From: Verrucomicrobiota bacterium
GTDB taxonomy: Bacteria; Verrucomicrobiota; Verrucomicrobiia; Palsa-1439
Reading direction: 5' to 3'
Assembly (NCBI GenBank): GCA_003152315.1
Contig: PLZV01000013.1
Coordinates: forward strand, 125,625 to 189,624
Length of the DNA: 64,000 nt
This document shows positions 45,054 to 53,914 of the stretch, in pieces (within the stretch, counting starts at the first letter, position 1; each line of letters begins with the position of its first letter). Made by a program: the position numbers and the translations under genes. The notes below the pieces were generated by a model. The model searched no databases. It worked only from the letters and a program-made list of their open reading frames with translations, and was not told the DNA's origin.

Positions 45054-46060
45054 AGCCGAATCTCCTTCAAGGCGCGTCGCGCGTTCTCCAGTTGCCGATC
45101 CTGCCGCGTCTTCTGGTCGGCCTCGTTGCGAGCGAAGCGCCGCCGTTGGCCGCCCACCGGCAGAAAGTCATTCAGCAGGATACAACACCATTTCATCCGA
45201 TACACGGGCAGCAGCAAGTCCATCCGCCGGGCGTGTGCTTCCGGCTGGAAAAGCCCTGAGGTGATGGCGTGGACGACTGCCGGATAAAACACCGCGGAGA
45301 CGGACAGAGACGGCTGGCAGAAAAAGTCGCAAACAGTTTTCGCGGGGTCATCCCAACCGGCGTACTCGAAGTCCATGAACCGCAAGCGGCCCGTGGGTTC
45401 CAGAAGCGCGTTATGAAAGCCGAAGTCGGATGGTGACAGGCAGCGGTCGGAGGCGGCTATCTCCGCCTCCAACGGCAATCCCAGCGCCGCAGCTTGCACT
45501 CGTGCTGCTCCCGCAATCGTATTCCAGCGGGGCACGAGGTCGTCGCGAACAAACGACCCAGCCGACGGGTCTTCTACGGCACGGAGGATCTGCAGCCGTC
45601 GATCTACGCAAGCCAGATGCCCGGTGAGGCTGAAACACGCCTCGGAGGCAATTGGCAGGCCTTTCGCTGTGGGTTTATCCTTGTAGCGGTTCAGTTCGTT
45701 GAAGAAATCCAGCGCCTGCTTTACGGCATCCTGGTCGACTTCGGCGACCAATAGCCGTCGTCCTTCGACAAACTCAAACAGGCCAAGATGGTGTTGGGGA
45801 TCGCAAGCCAGTGGCTGCGGCAGACACCGCACGCCGTTTTGCCAGGCAAACGTCGCGAATGAGAACTCCGCAGCAAGTCGGTCGCGCTTGTCGTCCGGAT
45901 GTTGAAAGTAGGCTTTCAGCAGCACGGACTTCCCGTCCGCACGAATGCGGAAGACGCGATTGTTCGCGCCACCGTCAAGCTGCTCCGGGGGATGCGTTAC
46001 CGATAGCCCCGCTTTCGCGAGCAGGGCGGCCACTGCGTCGTCGAAGTCCGGGGCCTTCAT
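45050..46060 (-). CDS. APH/choline-kinase-fold phosphotransferase
   Basis: 336 aa from ATG 46060, which overlaps the HAD gene stop by 4 bases. GGANNRVFRIRADGKSVLLK carries the nucleotide loop and ATP-binding lysine. LSPSDFGFHNALLE provides the catalytic Asp/Asn site (Brenner-type motif in variant form) and FMDFEYAGWDDPAKTV the metal-binding Asp. It probably phosphorylates a sugar or small alcohol that is later activated with a nucleotide, in keeping with the adjacent HAD phosphatase and transketolase genes. An antibiotic-resistance role is unlikely given the context. Confidence 0.8.
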   Translation of the reverse strand: MKAPDFDDAVAALLAKAGLSVTHPPEQLDGGANNRVFRIRADGKSVLLKAYFQHPDDKRDRLAAEFSFATFAWQNGVRCLPQPLACDPQHHLGLFEFVEGRRLLVAEVDQDAVKQALDFFNELNRYKDKPTAKGLPIASEACFSLTGHLACVDRRLQILRAVEDPSAGSFVRDDLVPRWNTIAGAARVQAAALGLPLEAEIAASDRCLSPSDFGFHNALLEPTGRLRFMDFEYAGWDDPAKTVCDFFCQPSLSVSAVFYPAVVHAITSGLFQPEAHARRMDLLLPVYRMKWCCILLNDFLPVGGQRRRFARNEADQKTRQDRQLENARRALKEIRL

Positions 46061-46641
46061 GATGGGAGCAGGGAATCTCCGATTTCCTGCCAGGACGCAA
46101 AACGGTGAAACCGCCGCGCCTCGGGATGATGATTGTTGGGATCGAACAGGATGCGGTCGACGCCCGCCGGGAAGGTGGACTCGGCCAGGAACTCGGGGAG
46201 GTCGTCTATAAAATGCGTGCAGCCAACTTCCGCAATACGCTTCAGTTTGGCTTCCTTGGTCAATTCCAGAAACACGTGGTCGCCGTCCAATCCTTTGCTT
46301 TTCAGCCACTCGCGGGCACTCTGCTGAAGATCGTACTGCCGGCCGCGGAATGGATACCGGGTCTTGTGACTGATGATGTACGCGGCGACACTGCGTTGTC
46401 GACAGCGCGCGAAGAAATCCAGCACTCCCGGAAACGGGGCGGCGTCCGCCATGCACGCCCCGTAGACGTAACCCTGTAACTCGGTCCACAAATCTTCCTT
46501 GCCACAACGACGCAGGTAATCGCGCACAGCGTCCTTGACGACGGGCGTGTCCGTGGGGACCAGCGCTTGTTTGACAGCCGCCTGGTGAAACACCTCGTCG
46601 TAGCGGACGATCGTGTTGTCGAAATCGACCCCGATCAGCAT
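46057..46641 (-). CDS. HAD-superfamily phosphatase
   Basis: 194 aa. LIGVDFDNTIVRYDEV holds the nucleophile and acid/base aspartates (DFDNT), IISHK is motif II, TKEAKLKRI supplies the motif III lysine and HFIDDLPEFL motif IV. It likely removes phosphate from a sugar phosphate. The position is next to the kinase-fold gene (4-base overlap) and 9 bases after the alcohol dehydrogenase gene. A GmhB-like role with the HldE-like protein is possible but unproven. Confidence 0.85.
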   Translation of the reverse strand: MLIGVDFDNTIVRYDEVFHQAAVKQALVPTDTPVVKDAVRDYLRRCGKEDLWTELQGYVYGACMADAAPFPGVLDFFARCRQRSVAAYIISHKTRYPFRGRQYDLQQSAREWLKSKGLDGDHVFLELTKEAKLKRIAEVGCTHFIDDLPEFLAESTFPAGVDRILFDPNNHHPEARRFHRFASWQEIGDSLLPS

Positions 46642-46650
46642 GGCGTGTCG

Positions 46651-47691
46651 TTACTCCCGGGCCATGTCAATGATGGGCCGGGCGACCTTACCGGCTTCCA
46701 GATCATCGATGGCCTCGTTGATGCCATTCAAGGAATAGGTCTTTGACATGAGTGGGGCCAGATTCAACCGGCCGTCCTCCAACAACTGGCAGTAGCGCGG
46801 GAAATCGCGATCGGGAATATTGTCGCCACCCCACGTGCCCAGCAGGCGTTTGCCCATGTTGAGTTGACGCGGATCCAGATCCAACCGCTCGCCGTACCGC
46901 GCGTTGCCGACGATGACCGCCGCTCCGCCCTGGTTGCGGACGCTCTGCAGGGCCTGTTGCATCACCGTCGGTCGTCCCGTGGCCTCGATGGCAAAATCGA
47001 CTCCGCCCGGACAGAGACGGAGGATTTCCGCAACGGGATCCGTGGCGCCGGCCTCCACGCAATGGGTCGCGCCCATTTGCGTTGCCAATTCCAGTTTGTC
47101 CCGGCGCAAATCAACCGCGATGATCATTTTACAGCCCGCGATCGCCGCGGCAGCGACCGCGCACGAACCAATGCCACCAATGCCGAATATCGCGATGGTT
47201 TGACCCGGTTTTGCCTGTGCGGCATTGAACACCGCGCCCAAGCCGGTCGGGACGGCGCAACCGAGCATCGCCGCATCGCGCATGGACAACCTCGCGGGCA
47301 GCACGGTGAGTCGGTTCTCGCTGATCACCGAGAAGCGGCTGAACGTGGTGATCGCGCCGGAGTTTACGTTTCGTCCGTCCCAGCGATAAACGGTGCCGGG
47401 AACGTCTGCACCCAAACCTTTGATCCACGAAAGGATGGCGCGATCGCCCTCCTTGACCTTGGTGACGCCGGGGGAAAGTGCGCGCACGATACCGCTGCCC
47501 TCGTGGCCGAGGCAATGTGGAAGGAATTTGTCTTCCCCGCGGTAGCCGCGACACTCCAGCACCTGCGTGTGGCAGACACCACTGACGGCGATTTCGACCA
47601 GCACTTGACCGGGTTTCAATGCTGGAATCTCCAACTCGCCGAGAACGAGCGGTTTGCCCGTTTCCACCAGAATGGCAGCGGTTGTCTTCAC
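46651..47691 (-). CDS. Zinc-dependent medium-chain alcohol dehydrogenase
   Basis: 346 aa starting with GTG 47691 in a GTGA overlap with the transketolase gene. The catalytic zinc ligands are Cys40 and His63 with Glu64 (GVCHTQV, GHEGSG), and the NAD motif is IFGIGGIGSCAVAAAA. The lobe that normally carries four structural zinc cysteines (about 95-115, LGADVPGTVYRWDGRN) has none, so it belongs to the group without structural zinc. In this operon it would oxidise or reduce a sugar-derived alcohol or aldehyde. Confidence 0.9.
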   Translation of the reverse strand: MKTTAAILVETGKPLVLGELEIPALKPGQVLVEIAVSGVCHTQVLECRGYRGEDKFLPHCLGHEGSGIVRALSPGVTKVKEGDRAILSWIKGLGADVPGTVYRWDGRNVNSGAITTFSRFSVISENRLTVLPARLSMRDAAMLGCAVPTGLGAVFNAAQAKPGQTIAIFGIGGIGSCAVAAAAIAGCKMIIAVDLRRDKLELATQMGATHCVEAGATDPVAEILRLCPGGVDFAIEATGRPTVMQQALQSVRNQGGAAVIVGNARYGERLDLDPRQLNMGKRLLGTWGGDNIPDRDFPRYCQLLEDGRLNLAPLMSKTYSLNGINEAIDDLEAGKVARPIIDMARE

Positions 47692-48608
47692 CGCGCCGCC
47701 TGCAGGATTTTCTCGGCGATGTGTGGGCCCGTCAGGCCGAACACTTCGCGCGCGTATTCCTGTTCACCGGCTTCATGGAGGAACGTGTCTGGCGTTGCGA
47801 TGCGGCACAGGCGCGCCTCCTGAGCGGGGCGATCCGCCAGCCATTCCGCAACGCTGCCACCAAAGCCGCCAAGGATGCTGTGTTCCTCGATCGTCGCGAC
47901 CACCTTGAATTTGGCGAACGATTCTGCCAGAAGCTGTTCGTCGAGGGGTTTGACCGTGTGAAAGCTTACGACCTGTGCCGAGACGCCCTTGTGTCCGAGT
48001 GCTTCCGCCGCTTCCAGAGTCGTGGGGAGCATGTTCCCCGTGCTGAGCAGACAGACGTCCGTGCCCGGACGAACGATGATGGCTTTGCCAATGACGAAAT
48101 TGGGGATGCCTTTGTGCACGACGGGCTCGCCTTTTTTGCCAAGGCGCATATACACCGGGCTGTCCTGCTGGAGAACTGCGCGCAGGGCCAACCGCACTTC
48201 AACGGCGTCGGCGGGACAGATCACGATCATATTGGGAAGCACGCGCAGGAAAGCGATGTCCTCACAAGAATGATGCGTCGCGCCGAGAGAGGCGTAGGAC
48301 AAGCCTCCGCCGACTCCGACGATCACGACGGGCACGTTGTGATAGCAGACATCGACGCGGATCTGTTCCATCACGCGGGTGGTAATGAACGGAGTAATCG
48401 TGTAGGCCACAGGGCGAAGTCCGCACGACGCCATGCCCGCGCCCACGCTGATCATGTTGGCCTCCGCCACGCCGCAATTGAAGAAACGCTTCGGGACGCG
48501 CTTCTTGTAGTCGTCGAACAACCGATTGCCGATGTCACCAGAGAGCATGACGACGCGCTCATCTTCCGTGGCGAGTTTCGTAATCTCAGAAGCGAACGCG
48601 TTTCTCAT
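47688..48608 (-). CDS. Transketolase, C-terminal subunit
   Basis: 306 aa, covering the pyrimidine-binding and C-terminal domains of transketolase. VMLSGDIG is at the start, NCGVAEANMISVGAGMA contains the Glu that activates thiamine diphosphate, and SYASLGATHHSCEDIAFLR follows. VVATIEEHSILGGFGGSVAE is typical of the C-domain. It works only as a pair with the N-terminal subunit encoded immediately upstream (4-base overlap). Split transketolases in glycan clusters are thought to move a two-carbon unit onto or from unusual sugars. Confidence 0.92.
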   Translation of the reverse strand: MRNAFASEITKLATEDERVVMLSGDIGNRLFDDYKKRVPKRFFNCGVAEANMISVGAGMASCGLRPVAYTITPFITTRVMEQIRVDVCYHNVPVVIVGVGGGLSYASLGATHHSCEDIAFLRVLPNMIVICPADAVEVRLALRAVLQQDSPVYMRLGKKGEPVVHKGIPNFVIGKAIIVRPGTDVCLLSTGNMLPTTLEAAEALGHKGVSAQVVSFHTVKPLDEQLLAESFAKFKVVATIEEHSILGGFGGSVAEWLADRPAQEARLCRIATPDTFLHEAGEQEYAREVFGLTGPHIAEKILQAAR

Positions 48609-49426
48609 GCGAGTCCCAACTCTTGCCTGGCTTTTTGGAGTTCTTCCGCATTCGGACTGCGGTAATGCCAGTTGTTGTCGTCTTGCATGAACGAAACACC
48701 TTTGCCCTTCACGGTGTGAGCGATAATGGCTACGGGCTTGCCGCTGCCGTCAGGGACCTGTTTCATGGCGGTCAGCAGAGCGTTTAGGTCATGGCCATCC
48801 ACTTCGCAAGCGTTCCAACCGAATGCTTCCCATTTCTGACGTAGGGGACTCAAATTCATGATTTCGTTGGAGCGACCTGTGGCCTGCCACTTGTTGTAGT
48901 CAATGATCACCGTGACGTTGTCGAGCTTGTGAATCGGCGCGAACAGCGCGGCTTCCCAGACCGTTCCCTCCTCGCATTCCCCGTCGCTCATGACGACGAC
49001 CACTCGGTACGAACGGCTCTGAATGCGCCCGGCCAGTGCAACTCCCAGGCCCACCGACAACCCGTGGCCAAGCGAGCCGGTCGCCCATTCGACTCCCGGC
49101 GCACCGTGTGGACTGGGCTGTTCAGGGAGGCGGCTTCCGGACTCCGCGAAAGTGTCGAGGAGTGCCATCGGAAAGAAACCGCGGTGGGCGAGGGTCGCGA
49201 ACAGGGCGGTGGCCGCGTGGCCTTTGCTGAGAATCAGGCGGTCGCGATTGGGGTCGTCGGGGTGTTTCGGATCAATGGCCAGCACGCCCGAGTAGGCCGC
49301 CACGAGTATGTCCACGCATGACAACGCCGAACCGAGGTGTGGCGTGCCGGCCTTGTGGGACAGTTCCACGACCTTGCCCCGAATATTGCGCGCGAGCGTT
49401 TCGAGTTCGGCGAGGTTCGCTGTCAT
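48605..49426 (-). CDS. Transketolase, N-terminal (thiamine diphosphate-binding) subunit
   Basis: 273 aa. LSHKAGTPHLGSALSCVDIL with its substrate histidine, LILSKGHAATALFATL, GSLGHGLSVGLGVALAG and the TPP/magnesium motif starting MSDGECEEGTVWEAA and ending IIDYNKWQATG are all in place. With the next gene it forms a complete heteromeric transketolase. Its start overlaps the SDR stop by 4 bases, tying the enzyme to nucleotide-sugar metabolism rather than to the pentose phosphate pathway. Confidence 0.93.
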   Translation of the reverse strand: MTANLAELETLARNIRGKVVELSHKAGTPHLGSALSCVDILVAAYSGVLAIDPKHPDDPNRDRLILSKGHAATALFATLAHRGFFPMALLDTFAESGSRLPEQPSPHGAPGVEWATGSLGHGLSVGLGVALAGRIQSRSYRVVVVMSDGECEEGTVWEAALFAPIHKLDNVTVIIDYNKWQATGRSNEIMNLSPLRQKWEAFGWNACEVDGHDLNALLTAMKQVPDGSGKPVAIIAHTVKGKGVSFMQDDNNWHYRSPNAEELQKARQELGLA

Positions 49427-50421
49427 TGAAACTTGAGCGCCTGCATCGTCTTGATGTTGTAGTAGCGGATGTCGGTCAGCGGGTTGGGAATCCGGCCATC
49501 GCGGAACGCCGTGGTCAGGTCGCGGACCGCGTCTTCGACGCTGTGACTCGCCTTAAACCCGAACTCGCGGTCGATTTTCGCCGACGAGATGTGATAGGAG
49601 CGGTTGTCGTCGGTCGGTTGCGTTTCGACGGGAATGTTCTGGCCGACAACCTTGCGAACGACATCGGCAATTTCGCGGACCTTGAGGTTATGATAACCCG
49701 CATTCCAGATCTTGCCCGCGATCTGCTTGTCGGGTGCCGCGAGCAACCGCAGATACAGGTCCGTCATGTCTTCGATGTGCAGATTGGGCCGCCGCTGTTC
49801 CCCGCCAAACACCGTGATCTTACCCTTGTTGATCGCGTGGTTGGTGAGAATGTTCACGGTCAAATCCAACCGCAATCGCGGCGAATAACCGCAAACCGTC
49901 GCGGGGCGGATCGTCACCGTGGTAAAACCGGGGGTTTGGTACTTCGCCAACACCTCTTCGCACATCGCCTTGTACTTCGAGTAATCCGTCAGCGGTTCGA
50001 GTGCCAATTCCTCCGTGACATTCTCTTCTTGTTTTACGCCGTACACGCTGGAACTGGATGCGTAGACAAATCGCTTCACGCCGCTATCCCGCGCAATCTG
50101 GACGAGCGGTTCGAACGCATCGAAATTGATGGACCGGCCGAGTGTGGGGTTTAGTTCAAAGCTGGGATCGTTGGAAATGCAGGCGAGGTGGATGACTGCG
50201 TCCGTGCCCGGGAGCGTTTTCCGCAACAGCTTGCTGTCGCGCAGGTCGCCTTTGATGGTTTCAAGGCCCGCATGCTTGGGCAGAACGTCCTCGCCATAGA
50301 GGAACAAATCCAAGACCCGGACCCGGTAGCCCGCCCCGAGCAGCTTGGGCACCAGCACCGCGCCGACGTAACCTGCGCCGCCTGTGACGTATATGACCTG
50401 CTGATCCCCGTTGTTGTTCAT
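49423..50421 (-). CDS. NAD-dependent epimerase/dehydratase (extended SDR)
   Basis: 332 aa. IYVTGGAGYVGAVLVPKLLG, HLACISNDPSFELNP, YASSSSVYGVKQ and Tyr-x3-Lys in YSKYKAMCEE. ATVCGYSPRLRLDLTVN is characteristic of a group of SDRs often found with split transketolases and dTDP-sugar enzymes. It leads the transketolase part of the operon. The product could be a 4-epimer or a 4-keto intermediate; sequence alone does not settle it. Confidence 0.86.
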   Translation of the reverse strand: MNNNGDQQVIYVTGGAGYVGAVLVPKLLGAGYRVRVLDLFLYGEDVLPKHAGLETIKGDLRDSKLLRKTLPGTDAVIHLACISNDPSFELNPTLGRSINFDAFEPLVQIARDSGVKRFVYASSSSVYGVKQEENVTEELALEPLTDYSKYKAMCEEVLAKYQTPGFTTVTIRPATVCGYSPRLRLDLTVNILTNHAINKGKITVFGGEQRRPNLHIEDMTDLYLRLLAAPDKQIAGKIWNAGYHNLKVREIADVVRKVVGQNIPVETQPTDDNRSYHISSAKIDREFGFKASHSVEDAVRDLTTAFRDGRIPNPLTDIRYYNIKTMQALKFQ

Positions 50422-50471
50422 GCCGCCTTTGAGGATTTAATGATGCCTGTTTTTGGCAGACATCACAAGAG

Positions 50472-51440
50472 CTAAGCCTGCCGCCAAAGCAAATGATGCA
50501 GAGCGGGCACGGTGGCGCGGTGGTCACCACAGAAGTAAAAACTTTCCCCGCCTTCGGCGACGGTGCGTACGAGGATCGTCTTCCAAGGCCGGTAGTAATA
50601 CTGGGGATTCGATTTTTCAGCTTCCGCGCGCCAATCGCCCTCGATCTTGATAAGATCAAACGCCGCCGTCGTGAATTTCTTGATACTCCGGCCGTCCTGG
50701 ATTGCGATGTTGCGGGCCATTGATAAAGCCTTCAGGTAAATCTCCGGTCCCATCACCGCCGAGCCGAAACACAGCAGCACACCGCCTTCGAGGTTCTCCA
50801 CGGATTTCGTAAAAATCAGGAAATCGCGGTAACTCGTCTCGCCTGTAGCGGCCGGATCGAAGTTGGGATGCTCATGGATGATGTCGTAGCCGATGCCCAC
50901 ATGCACGGTCGCCGGGACGCGGTGGCGCCAGGCGGCGGCCAACACGCTCAATTGTTTGTGTGGAAAATTGCTCTCGGCGATCAACTTGCCCACACCTTCG
51001 CCGAATCCCAGCCCGCTTCGGGCCGACGCGTTCACGATTTCGTTGAGTTCGCCCGTCTCTGTCCACAACCCGAACTCGCCGGTTTGGATGTAGCGGGCGA
51101 CGCTCTCGGTGGTCGCGCCGATTCTTGCCAGTTCGTATTCGTGAATCGGGCCGGCGCCGTTCATGGCGATATGCGTGAGCAGCCCGCGTTCGATCAAATC
51201 GATAATGTGGGCACTGACTCCCGCGCGCAGGACGTGCGCGCCCATCATCATGATCACGGCCGCACCGCGCTTGCGCGCCAGCACGATACGCTCGGCCAGC
51301 GTCGCCAACTGTGGATGCTCGAATGGAAGCGGCGCCTGCTCCGCCTTCAACCAGTGGCCCGCTTGCAGGTCGTTAACGCGTTCCGCCAGCGGCTTGAGTT
51401 TCAGGCGCGAGCGATCAAATTGCGGATATTGCGAGGGCAT
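50472..51440 (-). CDS. Deoxyhypusine synthase-fold protein of unknown bacterial function
   Basis: 322 aa. MMGAHVLRAGVSAHIIDLIERG, HIAMNGAGPIHEYELARIGATTE and VHVGIGYDIIHEHPNFDP follow the NAD-binding and active-site layout of deoxyhypusine synthase. The C-terminal YYRPWKTILVRTV holds a lysine where the eukaryotic enzyme carries its imine-forming Lys, though that alignment is my inference. Bacteria lack eIF5A, so the true reaction is probably different, for instance on a polyamine or sugar. It lies between a membrane glycosyltransferase gene and the SDR-transketolase genes in the same direction. Confidence 0.75.
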   Translation of the reverse strand: MPSQYPQFDRSRLKLKPLAERVNDLQAGHWLKAEQAPLPFEHPQLATLAERIVLARKRGAAVIMMMGAHVLRAGVSAHIIDLIERGLLTHIAMNGAGPIHEYELARIGATTESVARYIQTGEFGLWTETGELNEIVNASARSGLGFGEGVGKLIAESNFPHKQLSVLAAAWRHRVPATVHVGIGYDIIHEHPNFDPAATGETSYRDFLIFTKSVENLEGGVLLCFGSAVMGPEIYLKALSMARNIAIQDGRSIKKFTTAAFDLIKIEGDWRAEAEKSNPQYYYRPWKTILVRTVAEGGESFYFCGDHRATVPALHHLLWRQA

Positions 51441-51443
51441 GGC

Positions 51444-53150
51444 TCAGGGAAATTGATACACGAAGAGCGTGTCGGCCACACGCGCAATCGGTTGATGGGT
51501 TTCCCGCAACCAACTCCATTCGGGGCGCATCAATTGTGAGGCGGAGACCACCAGCCAGCCTTGCACGATCTGGCGTGCTTTCTCGGCGTCGATGCGCGTG
51601 TTGGGAATCTTCAGGTATTCGATGGAATATTGTGTGCCGAAATAATCGAGGTAGATCTGGCCAAGGTGACGTTCATCGAGGAAGGTCTTCAACCGCTTGG
51701 CGTCCTGTCCCCAATCATAATTCGAGTCGATCAGATATTTGTAGCCATTATCAGCGCCGCCCACGGCTTCGCTGAAGAACTGCAAGTACAATGGCGCGCA
51801 GAGCAGGCAGATGACCGCTTGCCAGGCAACCAGGCAGCCAACGAGCCACTGTTTCAAACGCGGGATGGCGCAACCAATTCCAACGGTGAGCAGGGGAAAC
51901 ATCGGCAGCAGATGGCGTACGCCAATGTTCACCTTGCTCGTCATTGCCGCGAGCAGGAACAGTATGGCGCTTGCCCACGCCGCCCACTCCAGTGGGCGTG
52001 TCCGCACGCGGTTCTTGAGGAACAAGACAGCGGCGGTGACCAACAGGGTAAAAAACGCCAGTGGTGATTTCAGGAAGAGTGTAACCGGGTAATAGTACCA
52101 CCAGCCTTGCTGGGACCATTCTCCCAACAAATACCCTTCATGCCCGGTCTTTGAGTGGCCCAGCGTCAGCGCGAGCCCTTTGAAGAAATCGGGCGGAATC
52201 AGCAGCGGACGAAAGCCCTGAAACCATCCGGGTACCCCGAGGGCAGTGGCTTGGGCTTCGGGCATTGGCGGCGCTGGCAGCCAGCGCGGGAAGTTCACGA
52301 GGAGCACGATGGCCCACGTGGTGGCGAAGCCGATTGCTGCCATCTTGGCGACATTAACGTTGGCGGCGCGCAGTTTCTTCCAGGATAGCGCCGTCAAGAC
52401 GACGTACATCGGCACGAGGGTAATCGCAGTGAACTTCATCAGCAGCGCCAGACCTGTGACCGCGCCGCACAACACCATGCTCCGGTTGGTGGGAGTTTCG
52501 AGAAACCGTGCGAAGAGAAAAATGGCGGCGGACATTGCCAGTGTGACGCCGATGTCGGTGGTGATGAGGTGGCCGTGGGCGAGCGCGTTCGGGTTGAAGA
52601 CCCATAACGCCAGGGCACACAACGCGGCGAAATCATTCGCGGTCGCCTGTCGCACCCAGAAGAAGATCAACGCGCCAATCGCGAGGGTGAGGAGGATTTG
52701 CACGCAGCGGCCCGCAAACATGAGGCCGTCACCATCATTCTTTCCGTCGTACACGAACATCTGGCCGAACAGTTGGCCCTCCGGCACCGCCCAGAAATAC
52801 CAGTTGTCACGCCCACCGGGAAAATAATCCTGCCAGGCGCGAACCGAACCGAACCATGGACGCGTCCAGGGATAGCCGGCGCGGCCGTCCAGCAAGGCGC
52901 GGGCATTGTCGGAGTATTTGATGTCCATGAACAGCAGGGGGAGCGCGGGCAACATTTGCGACACCGGCGGATGCTCGGGCGAAAAGTGATAACGATGTCC
53001 CGTCAGATACGTATAGCCCGTGGACAGGAACGTTGTCTCGTCCACGGTCGCGCTGTCGTTGCGAGCGGCTGGCAGCATCAAGGCCGCCATGATCGCCAGC
53101 AGGGCGACGGCAATCCACTGACCGGTCTTCCGTGAGAGGTCAACCTTCAT
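51444..53150 (-). CDS. Membrane glycosyltransferase of the PMT/ArnT (GT-C) type
   Basis: 568 aa with about eleven hydrophobic segments. The first periplasmic loop has DSATVDETTFLSTGYTYL, with the acidic residues that act as catalytic base in protein mannosyltransferases, followed by HRYHFSPEHPPVSQMLPALP, a PMT-like second site. It also has HGHLITTDIGVTLAMSAA and GVRHLLPMFPLL. It would use a polyprenyl-phosphate sugar to glycosylate a lipid or protein outside the membrane. It is separated by 3 bases from the deoxyhypusine synthase-like gene and overlapped by the upstream methyltransferase gene by 11 bases. Confidence 0.88.
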   Translation of the reverse strand: MKVDLSRKTGQWIAVALLAIMAALMLPAARNDSATVDETTFLSTGYTYLTGHRYHFSPEHPPVSQMLPALPLLFMDIKYSDNARALLDGRAGYPWTRPWFGSVRAWQDYFPGGRDNWYFWAVPEGQLFGQMFVYDGKNDGDGLMFAGRCVQILLTLAIGALIFFWVRQATANDFAALCALALWVFNPNALAHGHLITTDIGVTLAMSAAIFLFARFLETPTNRSMVLCGAVTGLALLMKFTAITLVPMYVVLTALSWKKLRAANVNVAKMAAIGFATTWAIVLLVNFPRWLPAPPMPEAQATALGVPGWFQGFRPLLIPPDFFKGLALTLGHSKTGHEGYLLGEWSQQGWWYYYPVTLFLKSPLAFFTLLVTAAVLFLKNRVRTRPLEWAAWASAILFLLAAMTSKVNIGVRHLLPMFPLLTVGIGCAIPRLKQWLVGCLVAWQAVICLLCAPLYLQFFSEAVGGADNGYKYLIDSNYDWGQDAKRLKTFLDERHLGQIYLDYFGTQYSIEYLKIPNTRIDAEKARQIVQGWLVVSASQLMRPEWSWLRETHQPIARVADTLFVYQFP

Positions 53151-53892
53151 GTTTGCGCAGGAAGCAAATTAGGGAAATCCCAAATGGCAAAGAAGCATAC
53201 CGCAACCAGACCGACTCCGAAGAGAACAGAAACTTGAAAAAGCTGTTCAATAGCCGGGGCAGGGGAAACACATCTGATTTCAGATCACCAGGCGCACTTT
53301 TCTTCTTCCCGCTCAGGTGCCGAGCCAGCCGAAAGAGCATCACTGGTAGGGCAAACAACGTGTTCATGTAGCTGAGTCGCACGATGTCAGCGCCGGGTAG
53401 CACCAGGCGGTCTCGCAACTGAGGCCGTGTGTAACGACGTTTATGTTCATTGATGTCATCGTGTTCGCTCCATAGCCATTCATAGGCCGGTACGGTGACG
53501 ACGAGCAAGCCGCCGGGCTTGCAGACGCGCCACAGCTCACGGACTGCCGCGGCATCGTCATCTATGTGCTCGATTACGTCCAAGGCGCAGACAATATCAA
53601 ATTCAGCATTCGCGAACGGCAGACAGGGAAGGGCGGCAGCCAGGAGCCGCGGAAACCCGCGTTGCTGCGAAAAACCCAGGGCGGTTGCTGAATAATCCAG
53701 GCCGGCGACCCAGCCGAACTCGCCCAGCGTTTCGAGACTGGCGCCCATGCCACAGCCAACATCGGCAATTCGGAGCGGTCTCCGTTTCGGGGCGAACTGC
53801 CGCAACAAGGAAGCCACAATGTGCCGGCGTCCGCAAAACCACCAGTGGGTCAATTCGGCGTTGTAGATGTCTTCGTAGATTTGCGGATGCAT
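53140..53892 (-). CDS. Class I SAM-dependent methyltransferase with C-terminal membrane segments
   Basis: 250 aa from ATG 53892, the first start that precedes the methyltransferase fold directly. THWWFCGRRHIV is a conserved lead-in of this subgroup, RIADVGCGMGASLETL is motif I, and CALDVIEHIDDDAAAV motif IV. YEWLWSEHDDINEHKRRYT is typical of glycan-cluster methyltransferases. Near the C-terminus two hydrophobic stretches (YMNTLFALPVMLFRL and ASLPFGISLICFL) suggest membrane attachment. It overlaps the GT-C gene by 11 bases. Confidence 0.86.
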   Translation of the reverse strand: MHPQIYEDIYNAELTHWWFCGRRHIVASLLRQFAPKRRPLRIADVGCGMGASLETLGEFGWVAGLDYSATALGFSQQRGFPRLLAAALPCLPFANAEFDIVCALDVIEHIDDDAAAVRELWRVCKPGGLLVVTVPAYEWLWSEHDDINEHKRRYTRPQLRDRLVLPGADIVRLSYMNTLFALPVMLFRLARHLSGKKKSAPGDLKSDVFPLPRLLNSFFKFLFSSESVWLRYASLPFGISLICFLRKHEG

Positions 53893-53914
53893 GGGTACGC
53901 ATGCTGAAGGAATG

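Noticed and set aside
45050..46060. Aminoglycoside resistance kinase
   Set aside because: The fold is APH-like, but the gene is embedded between HAD and SDR genes of a sugar operon with overlapping starts, so a metabolic kinase is more likely.
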